Origin: Pseudomonas graminis
GTDB lineage: Bacteria; Pseudomonadota; Gammaproteobacteria; Pseudomonadales; Pseudomonadaceae
Direction of reading: 5' to 3'
Length of the DNA stretch: 64,000 nucleotides
NCBI RefSeq assembly: GCF_013201545.1
Contig: NZ_CP053746.1
Coordinates: 5,036,501 to 5,100,500 of the forward strand
Each line of letters starts with the position of its first letter. Within the stretch, counting starts at the first letter, position 1. Below, piece by piece: positions 1 to 10,143 of the stretch. The position numbers and the translations under genes were made by a program. A model generated the notes under the pieces. It searched no databases. It was not told the origin of the DNA and was given only the letters and a program-made list of their open reading frames with translations.

Positions 1-599
1 TCGTTGTCGCTGTCGGAGCACACTTCAGCTACTGGAGCCGGTGCTGCTTCAACTTTCTTCGAACCGCCGCCGAAGTTCACACCGATACCGACGCTTGGCG
101 CCCACTCGGTGTCGCCCTGGTCGATGTTGTACTGAGCTTCAACGCCAGCACGGGCATAGAAGTTGTCAGTGAAGTACAGCTTGGCACCGCCGCCGATGTT
201 GGCGAAGGTGGAGCGGTTACGACCGTTGCTGCCGTTCTGATCGATGCTCTGATCGGAGAAACCAGCCGAAACGTACGGACGCAGCATGTCGCCTGGGTTG
301 TTGAAGTGGTACAGAGCGTCCAGAGCGGTGTTCGCGCCCTTGATGTTCTGGCCATTGTCGCTACGGACGTTGTGCACTTCGTCATAGCCCAGACGCAATT
401 CAACGTCGTCGGTCAGGAAGTAGCCAACAGAACCGCCGAACAGGTTGCCGTCGTTTTTGAAGTTACGAGCGCTGTCGAACTGTTCTTTCTTGGCGAAGCC
501 TTCGATTTCGACTGCGCCTTGGCCTTGAGCCAGAGCGCCGAACGAAGTTGCGGCAACAATAGTACCAATGGCCAAGCCCAAGGTGTTTTTCAGTTTCAT
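1..599 (-). CDS. oprF: OprF outer-membrane porin, N-terminal part (runs off window)
   Basis: Major outer-membrane protein linking outer membrane and peptidoglycan. Reading from the ATG at 599, the protein starts MKLKNTLGLAIGTIVAATSF with signal cleavage after ALA, then an eight-strand beta-barrel domain (FGGSVGYFLTDDVELRLGY, YARAGVEAQYNI). It reaches the Pro/Ala linker and the first cysteine region (PAPVAEVCSDSDN) at the window edge. The C-terminal OmpA-like peptidoglycan domain lies outside. A GGGGA ribosome site stands 7 bases before the ATG. It is the last gene of the sigX block on the same strand and in P. aeruginosa is a SigX target. The identity is recognised from close similarity to known OprF. 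Confidence 0.95.
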   Translation of the reverse strand, partial: MKLKNTLGLAIGTIVAATSFGALAQGQGAVEIEGFAKKEQFDSARNFKNDGNLFGGSVGYFLTDDVELRLGYDEVHNVRSDNGQNIKGANTALDALYHFNNPGDMLRPYVSAGFSDQSIDQNGSNGRNRSTFANIGGGAKLYFTDNFYARAGVEAQYNIDQGDTEWAPSVGIGVNFGGGSKKVEAAPAPVAEVCSDSDN

Positions 600-706
600 C
601 CGTTAAATCCCCATCTGGTGATTGTAAAGCAGTCCCCCTTAGCGAGAGACAACTCGTCGGCAAGTCTATCAGAACTTGCCTGCTCGTTAGAGATATTTGC
701 ACCGAG

Positions 707-1297
707 TTAAGTTTCGGTAACGCCTGCAAATTTCTCACGTAATTTATCAAGTGCCCGCTTGTAACGCATTTTCGTGGCACTCAGGCCCATGTGCATGATG
801 TCTGCGATCTCCTGAAATTCCAGCTCTGCGACAAATCGTAGCACCAGAATTTCCCTGTCAATCGGATTCACATGCACAAGCCAACGATCAAGCCCGCCCT
901 TTTCTTCTGGTTTTGGCGTCTTTTCTTCCGACGCTTCCTCGAGGGGGTCAAGACTCAAAGCGTCCAGCAACCGACGCTTTCGCCGCTCCTTCCTGTACTG
1001 CGTGATGCATTCGTTGTACGTGATGCTGTAGAGCCAGGTTTTGAACTTCGATTTACCCTCGAAGTTCTTCAAGCCATACAACACCTTAAGCATCACTTCC
1101 TGACAGACATCATCAGCATCGCGATCGTTCCCCAGATACCGTGCGCAGACGTTAAAAAGTGTCCGCTGGTAACGACGCATCAGCTCCTCATAGGCACGCG
1201 TCACATGAAACAGCTCGGCGTGCGAACGCGCAACCAGCTCCTCATCGGAGAGCTCGCGTGGGTCGTAGCGCAGAGAGGGCGATTGAGCGTTATTCAA
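707..1297 (-). CDS. sigX: ECF sigma factor SigX
   Basis: Extracytoplasmic-function sigma factor of cell-envelope homeostasis; in P. aeruginosa it drives oprF and fatty-acid genes. Region 2 (ELFHVTRAYEELMRRYQRTL, then DADDVCQEVMLKVL) is followed by an acidic linker (SLDPLEEASEEKTPKPEEKG) and region 4 (IDREILVLRFVAELEFQEIA). The reading frame extends to 1366, but I choose the TTG at 1297 (MNNAQSPSLRYDPRELSDEE). This gives 196 residues, the P. aeruginosa SigX length, and matches its MNKAQ start. No anti-sigma gene is adjacent, as is usual for SigX. oprF follows about 107 bases downstream, with a GCAAGT/ACTTGC inverted repeat at 660-679 in the gap. Confidence 0.95.
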   Translation of the reverse strand: MNNAQSPSLRYDPRELSDEELVARSHAELFHVTRAYEELMRRYQRTLFNVCARYLGNDRDADDVCQEVMLKVLYGLKNFEGKSKFKTWLYSITYNECITQYRKERRKRRLLDALSLDPLEEASEEKTPKPEEKGGLDRWLVHVNPIDREILVLRFVAELEFQEIADIMHMGLSATKMRYKRALDKLREKFAGVTET

Positions 1298-1386
1298 AAC
1301 AAGTCGTGCCGACAGTCGGATAGATGTCCGCCGCACCCGGGAATCGCCCGGGTTTTGCGGCGGCATACATTAGCAGATTCGCCGGC

Positions 1387-2211
1387 TCAACGGCTGCTCA
1401 CTCGCTGGTCGAGGAGGATCCGGTTGGACAAAGACACCAGCTCCCCTTCCTCGGTCAGCAGGGTGGTCTTCACCGTGCCAATTTCTTCGATCTGCCCTTC
1501 GACCTCACCCACACGCACTTGTTGCCCTACCTGGTACAACTCACGTACATAAATTCCTGCGAGGATCTGGCTCGCGATTTCGCGGCTGCCGAGCCCCATG
1601 GCCAGCGCAACGGCCAGACCAACGGTAATCAACGCAATAACAATCACATGGTTCAGCAGGTCGGTTTTGACCTCGAGCTGACTGATCGCTACCGAAATAC
1701 TGATGATGATCACCAGCCACTGGGCGATTCGCCCCAGGCCGGCCGAGTAATCCAGCCCCACCCCTTCGGCGGCGCCCCGCACAATACCGTTGACCAGTTG
1801 CGCCAGCAATACACCCACTAGGAGCACCAGCGCGGCGCCGAAAACTTTCGGCAGGTACAGCGCCAGCATGTCCAGCGTTGCCGACACCCGCTCCAACCCG
1901 AGCGATTCTGCCGCCGACACCAGAAAAATCAAGAGCACGAACCAATACACAATCTTGCCGATCAGCGTCGAAATCGGGACTTGAACCCCCGCGCGGCTGA
2001 TCAGCTTGGTCAACCCGGTGCCACCCATCAGGCGATCCAGACCGAGTTTGGCCAACAACTTGGACAGCAGGGTGTCGAGCAGCTTTGCCACCACGAAACC
2101 CAAAAGCACTACCACCAGCGCGCCGAACAGATTCGGGATGAAGTTCGCGACTTTGGTCCACAACGCAGTCATTGCAGTAACCAGGCTCTGCGTCCAGAGA
2201 TCCAATTCCAT
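1387..2211 (-). CDS. cmpX: CmpX, small-conductance mechanosensitive-channel family membrane protein
   Basis: Inner-membrane protein of 274 residues with about four N-terminal hydrophobic helices (LFGALVVVLLGFVVAKLL, IVYWFVLLIFLVSAA, VFGAALVLLVGVLLAQLV, WLVIIISISVAI). A MscS-like beta domain follows (GLGSREIASQILAGIYVREL, then EEIGTVKTTLLTEEGE). In Pseudomonas CmpX affects envelope stress and SigX activity. A TTG at 2217 lies in frame, but the ATG at 2211 gives the usual family length. The crfX stop codon (2214-2216) lies just upstream, so the two genes are probably translationally linked. sigX follows downstream on the same strand. Confidence 0.93.
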   Translation of the reverse strand: MELDLWTQSLVTAMTALWTKVANFIPNLFGALVVVLLGFVVAKLLDTLLSKLLAKLGLDRLMGGTGLTKLISRAGVQVPISTLIGKIVYWFVLLIFLVSAAESLGLERVSATLDMLALYLPKVFGAALVLLVGVLLAQLVNGIVRGAAEGVGLDYSAGLGRIAQWLVIIISISVAISQLEVKTDLLNHVIVIALITVGLAVALAMGLGSREIASQILAGIYVRELYQVGQQVRVGEVEGQIEEIGTVKTTLLTEEGELVSLSNRILLDQRVSSR

Positions 2212-2213
2212 AT

Positions 2214-2483
2214 TCAATCAGCCTTGTCTTGTGCACCGGTACCGGTAAACGTAGTACCGGCACGGGTCGCCTTGCGGCGGGAAACAGGTGAAACGTGAGC
2301 GGAGCCATTGTTCAGGGCGATCATCAAAGCCTGCGTGCAACGACCCAGAAGACTGAACAGATCACCGGCGCCCACCTGACGGTTGGCAGTCTTCAACACT
2401 CGGCCCAGAACGGCATCATCGTCCCGGCTGCTGGACGAAGCATTGAGCATGTCTCGCAGTGATTCTTCAAACGGGTCGTGCAT
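2214..2483 (-). CDS. crfX: CrfX, small conserved Pseudomonas protein
   Basis: Protein of 89 residues with no known enzymatic motif, recognised by position between cmaX and cmpX and by its start MHDPFEESLRDMLNASSSSR. The frame opens upstream at 2516, but the ATG at 2483 has a GAGGTG ribosome site at proper spacing and matches the family N-terminus. The middle (LGRVLKTANRQVGAGDLFSL) looks helical; the C-terminal tail is basic and rich in Thr and Gly (SRRKATRAGTTFTGTGAQDK). The function is unknown. Co-transcription with cmpX is likely because the stop nearly abuts the cmpX start. Confidence 0.85.
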   Translation of the reverse strand: MHDPFEESLRDMLNASSSSRDDDAVLGRVLKTANRQVGAGDLFSLLGRCTQALMIALNNGSAHVSPVSRRKATRAGTTFTGTGAQDKAD

Positions 2484-2569
2484 AGGCACCTCACGCAATG
2501 TCACTGAAAGACGCATCCCATTCTGCCGGAGTCACACGACACACACGAACGCCTCCCGATTTTTTACGC

Positions 2570-3565
2570 TCACACCCACCGCAACCGCTTGAACAACCAC
2601 GTCTGGCCGACGGCCACGATGAGCATCAAGCCGCAGGCGTACAGAAATCCATAGGGATTTTCCGACCCGGGGATACCCCCCACGTTGATGCCCAGCAAAC
2701 CTGTCAGGAAGGTCATCGGCAGGAAGATGCCGGTGATGACCCCAAACCGATACATGGTCCTGTTCATCCGCTCGTTGAGGCGCCTGTCTTCAGCCTCAAG
2801 CACCAGCCCCACTCGCTCTCGGGTCAATTCCAGCTCTTCAAGGTAACGCGTCAGGCTGTTGTTCAATTCGTTCCAGTAATCCGCATCGTCCTCCACGAAC
2901 CACGGCATCTTGCTGCGCGTCAGCTGGGCGTAGAGTTCGCGCTGAGGCGCCAGAAACCGACGCAGTCCCGCCGCTCGTCTGCGGATATGCACCATATTGC
3001 CGTGCTCGGGCAGATACCGCTCGTCGGCATCTATGCGTTCCTCCATGTCATCGACCAGTTCGGTCAGCTCGCTGACCACGGCCTGAACCTTGTCAGTCAG
3101 AAACTGGGCCAGATACAGCAGCAGCTCCGACGCCGTTTTCGGTCCCTTTCCTTCATTCAATGACGAGATCAGCTCATCGGTTGCCCGCAGCGAGCGCAGG
3201 CGCAATGAGATAACGCGCTGGGCGGCGGCAAAAATGCGCACCGAAACCATGTCTTCCGGCTCGGCACCCGGGTTCAGGTTGATCCCGCGCAGGAACAGCA
3301 GCAATTCGTTGTCCGGCAAAGCCAGCAGCCGCGGCCGGGTGTTCTCTTCCAGCATCAGGTCGCAGACGAACTCGCTCAGACCGCTGGTCTTGCGCAACCA
3401 CGTCTGGGTCTGCGGATGGCTGCGGTCCCAGTGGAGCCACACGCTTTCGTGGGGCTCCAGCTGCAGGCCATCCAGTGCAGTTCGGGGGATTGAACGCGCC
3501 CCGCCCTTCCCGTCCAACACGAGGGCATGAACCAGCCCCCACTGCGCGTTTGTTTCGTCGAACAT
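2570..3565 (-). CDS. cmaX: CmaX, CorA/ZntB-type metal ion transporter
   Basis: Protein of 331 residues with the CorA superfamily plan. A long cytoplasmic N-terminal domain rich in acidic helices (ELTELVDDMEERIDADERYL, then LEELELTRERVGLVLEAEDR) is followed by two C-terminal membrane helices (VITGIFLPMTFLTGLLG and GFLYACGLMLIVAVGQTWLF). The loop motif GINVGGIPG replaces the GMN of CorA and is the ZntB-type variant, so Zn2+ or a similar divalent ion is more likely than Mg2+. This is the gene named cmaX in P. aeruginosa, first of the cmaX-crfX-cmpX-sigX-oprF set. The transported ion is inferred. Confidence 0.9.
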   Translation of the reverse strand: MFDETNAQWGLVHALVLDGKGGARSIPRTALDGLQLEPHESVWLHWDRSHPQTQTWLRKTSGLSEFVCDLMLEENTRPRLLALPDNELLLFLRGINLNPGAEPEDMVSVRIFAAAQRVISLRLRSLRATDELISSLNEGKGPKTASELLLYLAQFLTDKVQAVVSELTELVDDMEERIDADERYLPEHGNMVHIRRRAAGLRRFLAPQRELYAQLTRSKMPWFVEDDADYWNELNNSLTRYLEELELTRERVGLVLEAEDRRLNERMNRTMYRFGVITGIFLPMTFLTGLLGINVGGIPGSENPYGFLYACGLMLIVAVGQTWLFKRLRWV

Positions 3566-3616
3566 TCGTGTCCTTGCTGAGTGAATGGCTACCAGCGTGA
3601 AGAGGGATAAAACCGA

Positions 3617-4105
3617 TCAGTCCGGCATCTTCAGTGCGCTGGGCGAAACGATGATTCCGTTGTTGTCGGCATAGATGAATTCGCCCGGCTTGAACGTCAC
3701 ACCGCCGAAGGTCACCACCTTGTTCAGGTCACCGAGGCCACGCTTTTCGGTCTTGAGCGGGTGACTGGCCAATGCCTGCACACCCAAGTCGGTCTGTGCC
3801 AATACATCGACGTCGCGGACGCAGCCGAAGATCACCATGCCCTCCCAACCGTTCTTCGCTGCTTTTTCGGCAATCATGTCGCCCAGCAATGCGCAACGCA
3901 GCGAGCCTCCGCCGTCCACGACCAATACTTTTCCGTGACCAGGCTGTTCGGCCTGCTCGCGCACCAGCGAATTGTCTTCGAAGCACTTGAGCGTGACGAT
4001 CTCGCCGCCAAATGAATCACGGCCACCAAAGTTGCTGAACATCGGCTCCACCACCTGAACCCGCTCAGGGTAGGCGTCGCACAAGTCCGGGGTGATGTAA
4101 TGCAT
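3617..4105 (-). CDS. rraA: RraA, regulator of ribonuclease E activity / RraA-like aldolase fold
   Basis: Protein of 162 residues of the RraA family, which in E. coli binds RNase E and inhibits it; some members are 4-hydroxy-4-methyl-2-oxoglutarate aldolases. Visible family signatures are the start ([20 protein letters not shown]), the central [20 protein letters not shown] and [10 protein letters not shown], and the end [13 protein letters not shown]. Length is standard. The gene is monocistronic in appearance, 51 bases downstream of the cmaX start on the same strand. Regulator rather than aldolase function is assumed from family usage in Pseudomonas. Confidence 0.9.
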   Translation of the reverse strand: MHYITPDLCDAYPERVQVVEPMFSNFGGRDSFGGEIVTLKCFEDNSLVREQAEQPGHGKVLVVDGGGSLRCALLGDMIAEKAAKNGWEGMVIFGCVRDVDVLAQTDLGVQALASHPLKTEKRGLGDLNKVVTFGGVTFKPGEFIYADNNGIIVSPSALKMPD

Positions 4106-4325
4106 GGGTAACTCCTGTCAGGAAAGCTCTGTGATGGGGGAAAACAACTACAAGGATAGACGGCCTGCGTCAACGGCCGACGCTTCAACGGGCTGCATCC
4201 TTATATAGCACCTCACACAGAACACACATCTGACCAACGAGTCGCCACCTGCCGTTCGGCCCCGGTGATGAGAATGTGTGCAGCTTAGCGACAAGTCGGC
4301 GCCCAAGGAATGGCTGAAACCGTGA

Positions 4326-5321
4326 CTATGACGGAGTTGCCATCATGTTCAGCGTTGATTCAGCCTCTTCTACAGCCACATGACGGTTCAGCCAGTCCGC
4401 TACGCGCGGCCACACCTGGGTTTGCGCGGCTTTGCTGACCAGCATCGGCACGTGGCCGAAGTCTTCGCTGAAGCCCTGTTCGCGGCCCAGGACGAGAAAC
4501 GTCTTGTCTTCGCTGCCGAACCGCTCGAAGAGCTCGCGGCACGCCCATTCCGGATCCTGATGGTCGCCAGCGCCAGCCACGCACAGCAGCGGGACCGTCA
4601 CCTGTTGCAGCCCGGCCCACCAGTCCTCCTTCTTGTGCCCGAAGCCGCCGAACAGGCCATGCCAGCGCATGCTTTCCAGCAGGACGCCCATGGGCTCGTC
4701 TTCCGGGCCGCGCTTGAAGCGGGGGCCTGACACGTGCTCGAAGCGTTTGAGCAGCAGCCGTGCAGCCCATTGCAGCGGCGGCACTTTCAGCGGCCAGTGG
4801 CTGCGGGTGACCTGACTGCCGAACAGCGCCACCGAGGCCGCATCGTCCGCCGTCAGGTACTGCCCGCCGAATGCTGCGGCCAGGGTCGTGCCGCCCAGGG
4901 AGTGGCCGATCCAGTGGGGCGCCTCGCCGGTCTGCTCGCGCACGAACGCCGCGATGGCCGGCAGATCAAAGCGTGCGTAATCGGCCACGCAATTGGTTTT
5001 GTACGCACTGTTGCGCGCCGACAGGCCGTGACCGCGCATTTCCGGGATCCACACATCGAACCCGGCGCGGGCCAGATACGCGCCCAGGCCGATGCCCTTG
5101 GGCGAGTACCAGAAGCGCCGATTGGAAAAGCTGCCGTGCAGCAGAACCACCGGCACGCCTCGGGCATCCGGCGCAGCCACAAGACCCAGCCGGGTGACGG
5201 CGATTTCGACAGTGAAATCCGGGCTGTTGCCGGGCTTCAAACGATAGACGTCCTCGGTCAGGTCGCCACGACGCTCGGCACTGATCAGGGCCACGGGAAA
5301 GAGATGACTGCTGCTTTGCAT
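4326..5321 (-). CDS. Alpha/beta hydrolase
   Basis: Alpha/beta-hydrolase fold enzyme of about 331 residues. The oxyanion-hole motif VVLLHGSFSNRRFW is followed by a nucleophile elbow GHSLGG (APHWIGHSLGGTTLAAAF), an acid region (VAGAGDHQDPEW) and a likely catalytic His in EDFGHVPML. The frame opens at 5414, but the ATG at 5321 (MQSSSHLFPVALISAERRGD) avoids an unlikely Cys/Pro-rich extension; the true start is not certain. The substrate is unknown. It sits between ppsA and rraA on the same strand, separated from ppsA by a terminator, the same order as in P. aeruginosa. Confidence 0.85.
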   Translation of the reverse strand: MQSSSHLFPVALISAERRGDLTEDVYRLKPGNSPDFTVEIAVTRLGLVAAPDARGVPVVLLHGSFSNRRFWYSPKGIGLGAYLARAGFDVWIPEMRGHGLSARNSAYKTNCVADYARFDLPAIAAFVREQTGEAPHWIGHSLGGTTLAAAFGGQYLTADDAASVALFGSQVTRSHWPLKVPPLQWAARLLLKRFEHVSGPRFKRGPEDEPMGVLLESMRWHGLFGGFGHKKEDWWAGLQQVTVPLLCVAGAGDHQDPEWACRELFERFGSEDKTFLVLGREQGFSEDFGHVPMLVSKAAQTQVWPRVADWLNRHVAVEEAESTLNMMATPS

Positions 5322-5412
5322 GGTGCTTTTGCTGGACGCTCTTGGTGGATGGGTAAATGGCGGTTGGGCGGGACAGCAGGTTGACGCTGCCAGCGCGCTG
5401 AAAATCACCCAC

Positions 5413-5443
5413 AAAAAAGGGCGGATTCGTTAAAAACCGCCCT
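5413..5443 (-). terminator. Rho-independent terminator of ppsA
   Basis: On the minus strand a 7-bp stem (AGGGCGG/CCGCCCT) is followed by six T residues. It lies about 50 bases after the ppsA stop codon and before the hydrolase gene, so it should separate the two transcripts. Confidence 0.8.
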
Positions 5444-5492
5444 GTCGGGAAACCGGCCCATGGAAACGGGCCGGCATCTTACTCGATATGGA

Positions 5493-7868
5493 TCAGGTCG
5501 GAGCGTCCTCTTCGGACAGGAAGAACCAGGTTTCCAGTACCGAATCAGGATTGAGGGACACGCTCTCGATGCCCTGCTCCATCAACCAGCGCGCCAGATC
5601 CGGGTGATCGGACGGGCCCTGGCCACAGATGCCGATGTACTTGCCGGCCTTGTTACAGGCCTGAATGGCGTAGGACAGCAGCTTCTTCACCGCAGGATTT
5701 CGCTCGTCGAACAGGTGAGCGATGATCCCGGAGTCGCGGTCCAGCCCCAGGGTCAGCTGGGTCAGGTCGTTGGAACCAATGGAGAAGCCGTCGAAGAATT
5801 CGAGGAATTCATCGGCCATCAGCGCGTTGGACGGTAGCTCGCACATCATGATCACGCGCAGACCGTTCTCGCCACGGGCCAGACCGTTTTCAGCGAGCAA
5901 ATCGATGACCTGACTTGCTTCGCCCAGGGTGCGGACGAACGGCACCATGATCTCGACGTTGGTCAGGCCCATCTCGTTGCGCACGCGCTTGAGGGCGCGG
6001 CATTCCAGCTCGAAGCAGTCGCGGAAATTTTCGCTGATGTACCGCGACGCGCCACGGAAGCCCAGCATCGGGTTTTCTTCTTCCGGCTCGTAGAGCTTGC
6101 CGCCGATGAGGTTGGCGTATTCGTTGGACTTGAAGTCCGACAGACGCACGATGACCTTCTTCGGCGAGAACGCCGCCGCCAGGGTGCTGATGCCTTCCAC
6201 CAGTTTCTCGACGTAGAAACCAACCGGATCGTCGTAACCGGCGATGCGCTTGTCGACGCTTTCCTTGATGTCCTGGGGCAGATTGGCGTAGTTCAGCAGC
6301 GCCTTGGGGTGCACGCCGATCATGCGGTTGATGATGAATTCCAGGCGCGCCAGGCCGATACCGGCGTTGGGCAACTGGGCGAAATCAAAGGCGCGATCCG
6401 GGTTGCCGACGTTCATCATGATTTTGAACGGCAGATCAGGCATGGCGTCGACAGAATTCTGCTTGATGTCGAATCCCAGTTCGCCCTCGAAGATGTAACC
6501 GGTGTCGCCCTCGGCGCAGGACACGGTGACGCCCTGACCTTCCTGCAACAGCTCGGTGGCGTTGCCGCAACCCACTACCGCCGGGATACCCAACTCGCGA
6601 GCGATGATCGCCGCGTGGCAAGTGCGTCCGCCACGGTTGGTGACGATGGCGCTGGCGCGTTTCATGACCGGTTCCCAGTCCGGGTCGGTCATGTCGGAGA
6701 CCAGCACGTCACCCGGCTGAACCTTGTCCATCTCGGACACGTCCTTGATGATCCGCACCTTGCCGGCGCCGATGCGCTGGCCGATGGCGCGGCCTTCCAC
6801 CAGAACGGTGCCCTTCTCTTTCAGCAGGTAGCGTTCCATGACATTGGACGAGGTGCGGCTTTTTACGGTTTCCGGCCGCGCCTGCACGATGTAGAGCTTG
6901 CCGTCATCGCCGTCTTTGGCCCACTCGATATCCATCGGGCACTGATAGTGCTTTTCGATGATCATCGCCTGGCGGGCCAGGTTGCTGACTTCCTCGTCGC
7001 TGAGGCAGAAACGCGCGCGGTCCGCCAGGTCGACGTCGATGGTCTTGACCGATTTACCGGCCTTGGCTTCTTCGCCGTAGATCATCTTGATCGCCTTGCT
7101 GCCCAGGTTGCGGCGCAGGATCGCCGGGCGACCGGCTTCAAGGGTGTTTTTGTGAACGTAGAATTCGTCCGGGTTGACCGCGCCCTGGACGACGGTCTCG
7201 CCCAGGCCATAGGCACCAGTGATGAAGACGACATCGCGGAAACCGGATTCGGTGTCCAGGGTGAACATGACGCCTGCGGTGCCGGTTTCAGAACGCACCA
7301 TGCGCTGCACGCCAGCGGACAGCGCCACCAGCTTGTGGTCGAACCCTTGGTGCACGCGGTAGGAAATGGCGCGGTCGTTGAACAGCGACGCAAACACCTC
7401 TTTCGCCGCGCGGATGACGTTTTCGACGCCACGAATGTTCAGGAAGGTTTCCTGCTGGCCGGCGAAGGAAGCGTCCGGCAAATCTTCTGCGGTGGCGGAA
7501 GAGCGCACGGCCACGGCGATGTCCGGGTTGCCCGCCGAGAGCTCGGCGAAGGCGGTGCGGATCTCGGCGTTGAGCTTTTCGGGGAATTCAGCCTCCATGA
7601 TCCACTGACGAATCTTGGCGCCGGTTCTGGCCAGCTCGTTGACGTCGTCGACATCCAGCGCGTCGAGGGCCTGATGGATCTGATCGTTCAGGCCACTCTG
7701 CTCGAGGAAATCACGGTAGGCCTGAGCGGTAGTGGCAAAGCCACCGGGGACGGACACGCCTGCACCCGCCAGGTTGCTGATCATCTCGCCGAGGGATGCG
7801 TTCTTGCCCCCCACGTGCTCAACATCATGTTTGCCGAGCTTATCGAGGGAAACTACGTACTCTACCAA
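5493..7868 (-). CDS. ppsA: Phosphoenolpyruvate synthase
   Basis: Converts pyruvate and ATP to PEP, AMP and phosphate in gluconeogenesis. The protein has 791 residues. An N-terminal ATP-grasp domain ([20 protein letters not shown], then [20 protein letters not shown]) is followed by the phosphohistidine domain with the [18 protein letters not shown] motif carrying the swivelling His. A C-terminal PEP/pyruvate barrel follows (GFRGASRYI, then [25 protein letters not shown]). The start is a TTG at 7868 with GGAGAG six bases upstream and gives the standard family N-terminus. It is divergent from ppsR, which controls its activity. A terminator at 5413-5443 ends the transcript. Confidence 0.97.
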   Translation of the reverse strand: MVEYVVSLDKLGKHDVEHVGGKNASLGEMISNLAGAGVSVPGGFATTAQAYRDFLEQSGLNDQIHQALDALDVDDVNELARTGAKIRQWIMEAEFPEKLNAEIRTAFAELSAGNPDIAVAVRSSATAEDLPDASFAGQQETFLNIRGVENVIRAAKEVFASLFNDRAISYRVHQGFDHKLVALSAGVQRMVRSETGTAGVMFTLDTESGFRDVVFITGAYGLGETVVQGAVNPDEFYVHKNTLEAGRPAILRRNLGSKAIKMIYGEEAKAGKSVKTIDVDLADRARFCLSDEEVSNLARQAMIIEKHYQCPMDIEWAKDGDDGKLYIVQARPETVKSRTSSNVMERYLLKEKGTVLVEGRAIGQRIGAGKVRIIKDVSEMDKVQPGDVLVSDMTDPDWEPVMKRASAIVTNRGGRTCHAAIIARELGIPAVVGCGNATELLQEGQGVTVSCAEGDTGYIFEGELGFDIKQNSVDAMPDLPFKIMMNVGNPDRAFDFAQLPNAGIGLARLEFIINRMIGVHPKALLNYANLPQDIKESVDKRIAGYDDPVGFYVEKLVEGISTLAAAFSPKKVIVRLSDFKSNEYANLIGGKLYEPEEENPMLGFRGASRYISENFRDCFELECRALKRVRNEMGLTNVEIMVPFVRTLGEASQVIDLLAENGLARGENGLRVIMMCELPSNALMADEFLEFFDGFSIGSNDLTQLTLGLDRDSGIIAHLFDERNPAVKKLLSYAIQACNKAGKYIGICGQGPSDHPDLARWLMEQGIESVSLNPDSVLETWFFLSEEDAPT

Positions 7869-8018
7869 GGTGATCTCTCCACTAACCGGTTATTGTTGGA
7901 AACGCTTTTGGTGCGGGAATCGCGGCGATTGAAAACAGGTAGAATGCGGCCAGTCATGGCCCGCAAGCCGGCCTATCATATCCACAAATTGTCTTCAGCT
8001 TAAGGCCCCGGGGCGCAA

Positions 8019-8837
8019 ATGAAACGATCCGCTTTTTTCATCTCCGATGGCACCGGCATCACCGCCGAAACCCTTGGCCAGAGTCTGCTAGCGCAATTTG
8101 AAAACATTACTTTCAACAAGTTCACGCGGCCCTATATCGACAGCGTCGAGAAGGCCCGGGCCATGGTTCAGCAAATCAACAAGGCCGCCGAGAAGGACGA
8201 AGCCCGTCCGATCATTTTCGACACCATCGTCAATCAGGACATCCGCGAGATTCTCGCGACCTCCGACGGCTTCATGATCGATATTTTCTCGACCTTCCTC
8301 GCCCCGTTGGAGCTGGAGCTTAGTTCACACTCTTCCTACTCGGTGGGAAAATCCCACTCCATCGGGCACAACTCCAATTACATGGAGCGGATCGAGGCGG
8401 TGAACTTCGCGCTGGACAACGACGACGGCGCCAGAACCCATTATTACGACAAGGCCGACATCATCCTGGTGGGCGTGTCGCGCTGCGGCAAGACCCCGAC
8501 CTGCCTGTACATGGCCATGCAGTTCGGCATCCGCGCCGCCAATTACCCGCTGACCGAAGACGACATGGAGCGTCTGCAGCTGCCCGCCGCGCTGAAACTG
8601 CACCGGGACAAGCTGTTCGGCCTGACCATCGATCCCGACCGTCTGACTGCGATCCGCCACGAACGCAAACCCAACAGCCGCTACGCCAGTTACGCCCAGT
8701 GCGAGTTCGAAGTGCGCGAAGTCGAAGGCCTGTTCCGCCGCGAGAACATCCCGCACATCAACTCCACGCATTTCTCGGTCGAGGAAATCTCGGCGAAAGT
8801 GCTGGTGGAGAAAGGGGTCGAGCGGCGGTTTAAGTAG
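8019..8837 (+). CDS. ppsR: PEP synthase regulatory protein (bifunctional Thr kinase/pyrophosphorylase)
   Basis: DUF299-family protein of 272 residues. Members inactivate PEP synthase by ADP-dependent threonine phosphorylation and reactivate it by Pi-dependent phosphorolysis. The start ([20 protein letters not shown]) and the P-loop-like [19 protein letters not shown] near residue 155 are family signatures. The end carries [15 protein letters not shown]. It is divergent from ppsA across a 150-base promoter gap, so enzyme and regulator are coupled by position. It ends convergent with prpF. Confidence 0.96.
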   Translation: MKRSAFFISDGTGITAETLGQSLLAQFENITFNKFTRPYIDSVEKARAMVQQINKAAEKDEARPIIFDTIVNQDIREILATSDGFMIDIFSTFLAPLELELSSHSSYSVGKSHSIGHNSNYMERIEAVNFALDNDDGARTHYYDKADIILVGVSRCGKTPTCLYMAMQFGIRAANYPLTEDDMERLQLPAALKLHRDKLFGLTIDPDRLTAIRHERKPNSRYASYAQCEFEVREVEGLFRRENIPHINSTHFSVEEISAKVLVEKGVERRFK

Positions 8838-8900
8838 CTGCGCAGCGGCAAGTTTGAAACTGCAAGCTGCAAGTTGGCCGGAGCAGGCCATGCGCTCCGG

Positions 8901-10091
8901 TCAGAAGCTGTTGCCCGGCACGCGCACCCATCCTTCCATCAACACCCGCGCGCTGCGGCTCATGATGGCTTTTTTGACCTGCCATTCGCCGTCGACCAAT
9001 ACCGCTTCAGCGCCGACACGCAGAGTTCCGGAGGGGTGGCCGAAGCGCACGGCACTGCGCTCGCCGCCGCCCGCTGCCAGGTTGACCAGCGTGCCCGGTA
9101 TCGCCGCCGCTGTGCCGATGGCCACTGCCGCCGTGCCCATCATCGCGTGATGCAGCTTGCCCATGGACATGGCGCGCACCAACAGATCGGTGTCTGCGGT
9201 GGTGACCCGTTTGCCGCTGGAAGACAGGTATTCAGCGGGCGCGGCCACGAACGCTACTTTGGGCGTGTGCTGACGCGTCGCTGCCTCCTCGACCGTGCCG
9301 ATCAGCCCCATGCGCACCGCGCCATAGGCCCGGATTGTTTCAAACATGCTCAAGGCCTTCGGGTCACTGTTGATTGCGTCCTGCAATTCGCTGCCGGTAT
9401 AGCCGATGTCCCGGGCGTTGACGAAGATCGTCGGGATGCCGGCATTGATCATCGTCGCCGTGAACGTGCCCACGCCCGGCACGTCGAGCTCGTCCACCAG
9501 ATTGCCCGTGGGGAACATCGAGCCGCCAGCGCCCTCCTCGTCCGCCGCAGGGTCCATGAACTCCAGCTGCACTTCCGCCGCCGGGAAGGTCACGCCGTCG
9601 AGCTCGAAGTCGCCGGTTTCCTGCACTGCGCCGTCAGTCATCGGCACATGGGCGATGATGGTTTTGCCGATGTTGGCCTGCCAGATGCGCACCACTGCGA
9701 CGCCGTTCCGGGGGATGCGCGCCGGGTCGACCAGACCGTTGCTGATGGCGAACGGGCCGACCGCCGCTGACAGGTTGCCGCAATTGCCGCTCCAGTCGAC
9801 GAAGGGCTTGTCGATGGCGACCTGGCCGAACAGGTAATCGACGTCGTGATCGGCTTTCTCGCTCTTTGACAGGATCACCGTTTTGCTGGTGCTCGACGTC
9901 GCGCCGCCCATGCCATCGATCTGCTTGGCGTAGGGGTCGGGGCTGCCGATCACCCGCAGTAACAAGGTGTCACGGGCAGCGCCGGGGGTTTGCGCGGCTT
10001 CGGGCAGATCGTCCCGGAGGAAAAACACGCCCTTGCTGGTGCCACCGCGCATGTAGGTCGCGGGAATTTTGATCTGTGCTGTGGAAGCCAT
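8901..10091 (-). CDS. prpF: PrpF, 2-methylaconitate cis-trans isomerase
   Basis: Isomerises the AcnD product 2-methylaconitate in the methylcitrate cycle. It is a 396-residue protein of the PrpF/diaminopimelate-epimerase-like fold. Signatures are YMRGGTSKGVFFLRDDLP, GMGGATSSTSKTVILSKS and NCGNLSAAVGPFAI. The ATG at 10091 has AAGGA eight bases upstream. It is the last gene of prpR-prpB-prpC-acnD-prpF. The prpD gene that follows prpF in some pseudomonads is absent here; the next gene is the convergent ppsR. Confidence 0.95.
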   Translation of the reverse strand: MASTAQIKIPATYMRGGTSKGVFFLRDDLPEAAQTPGAARDTLLLRVIGSPDPYAKQIDGMGGATSSTSKTVILSKSEKADHDVDYLFGQVAIDKPFVDWSGNCGNLSAAVGPFAISNGLVDPARIPRNGVAVVRIWQANIGKTIIAHVPMTDGAVQETGDFELDGVTFPAAEVQLEFMDPAADEEGAGGSMFPTGNLVDELDVPGVGTFTATMINAGIPTIFVNARDIGYTGSELQDAINSDPKALSMFETIRAYGAVRMGLIGTVEEAATRQHTPKVAFVAAPAEYLSSSGKRVTTADTDLLVRAMSMGKLHHAMMGTAAVAIGTAAAIPGTLVNLAAGGGERSAVRFGHPSGTLRVGAEAVLVDGEWQVKKAIMSRSARVLMEGWVRVPGNSF

Positions 10092-10143
10092 GGAGCTGTT
10101 CCTTCTGATTCTTTCGTATATAGAGAGCAGCGCAGGCGTCGGC

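Noticed and set aside
1298..1366. N-terminal extension of SigX
   Set aside because: Residues upstream of the TTG do not match SigX, and the TTG start gives the exact known length.
6309..8003. 564-codon open frame on the plus strand
   Set aside because: It lies antisense to ppsA, a clear gene with all motifs; high GC produces long shadow frames.
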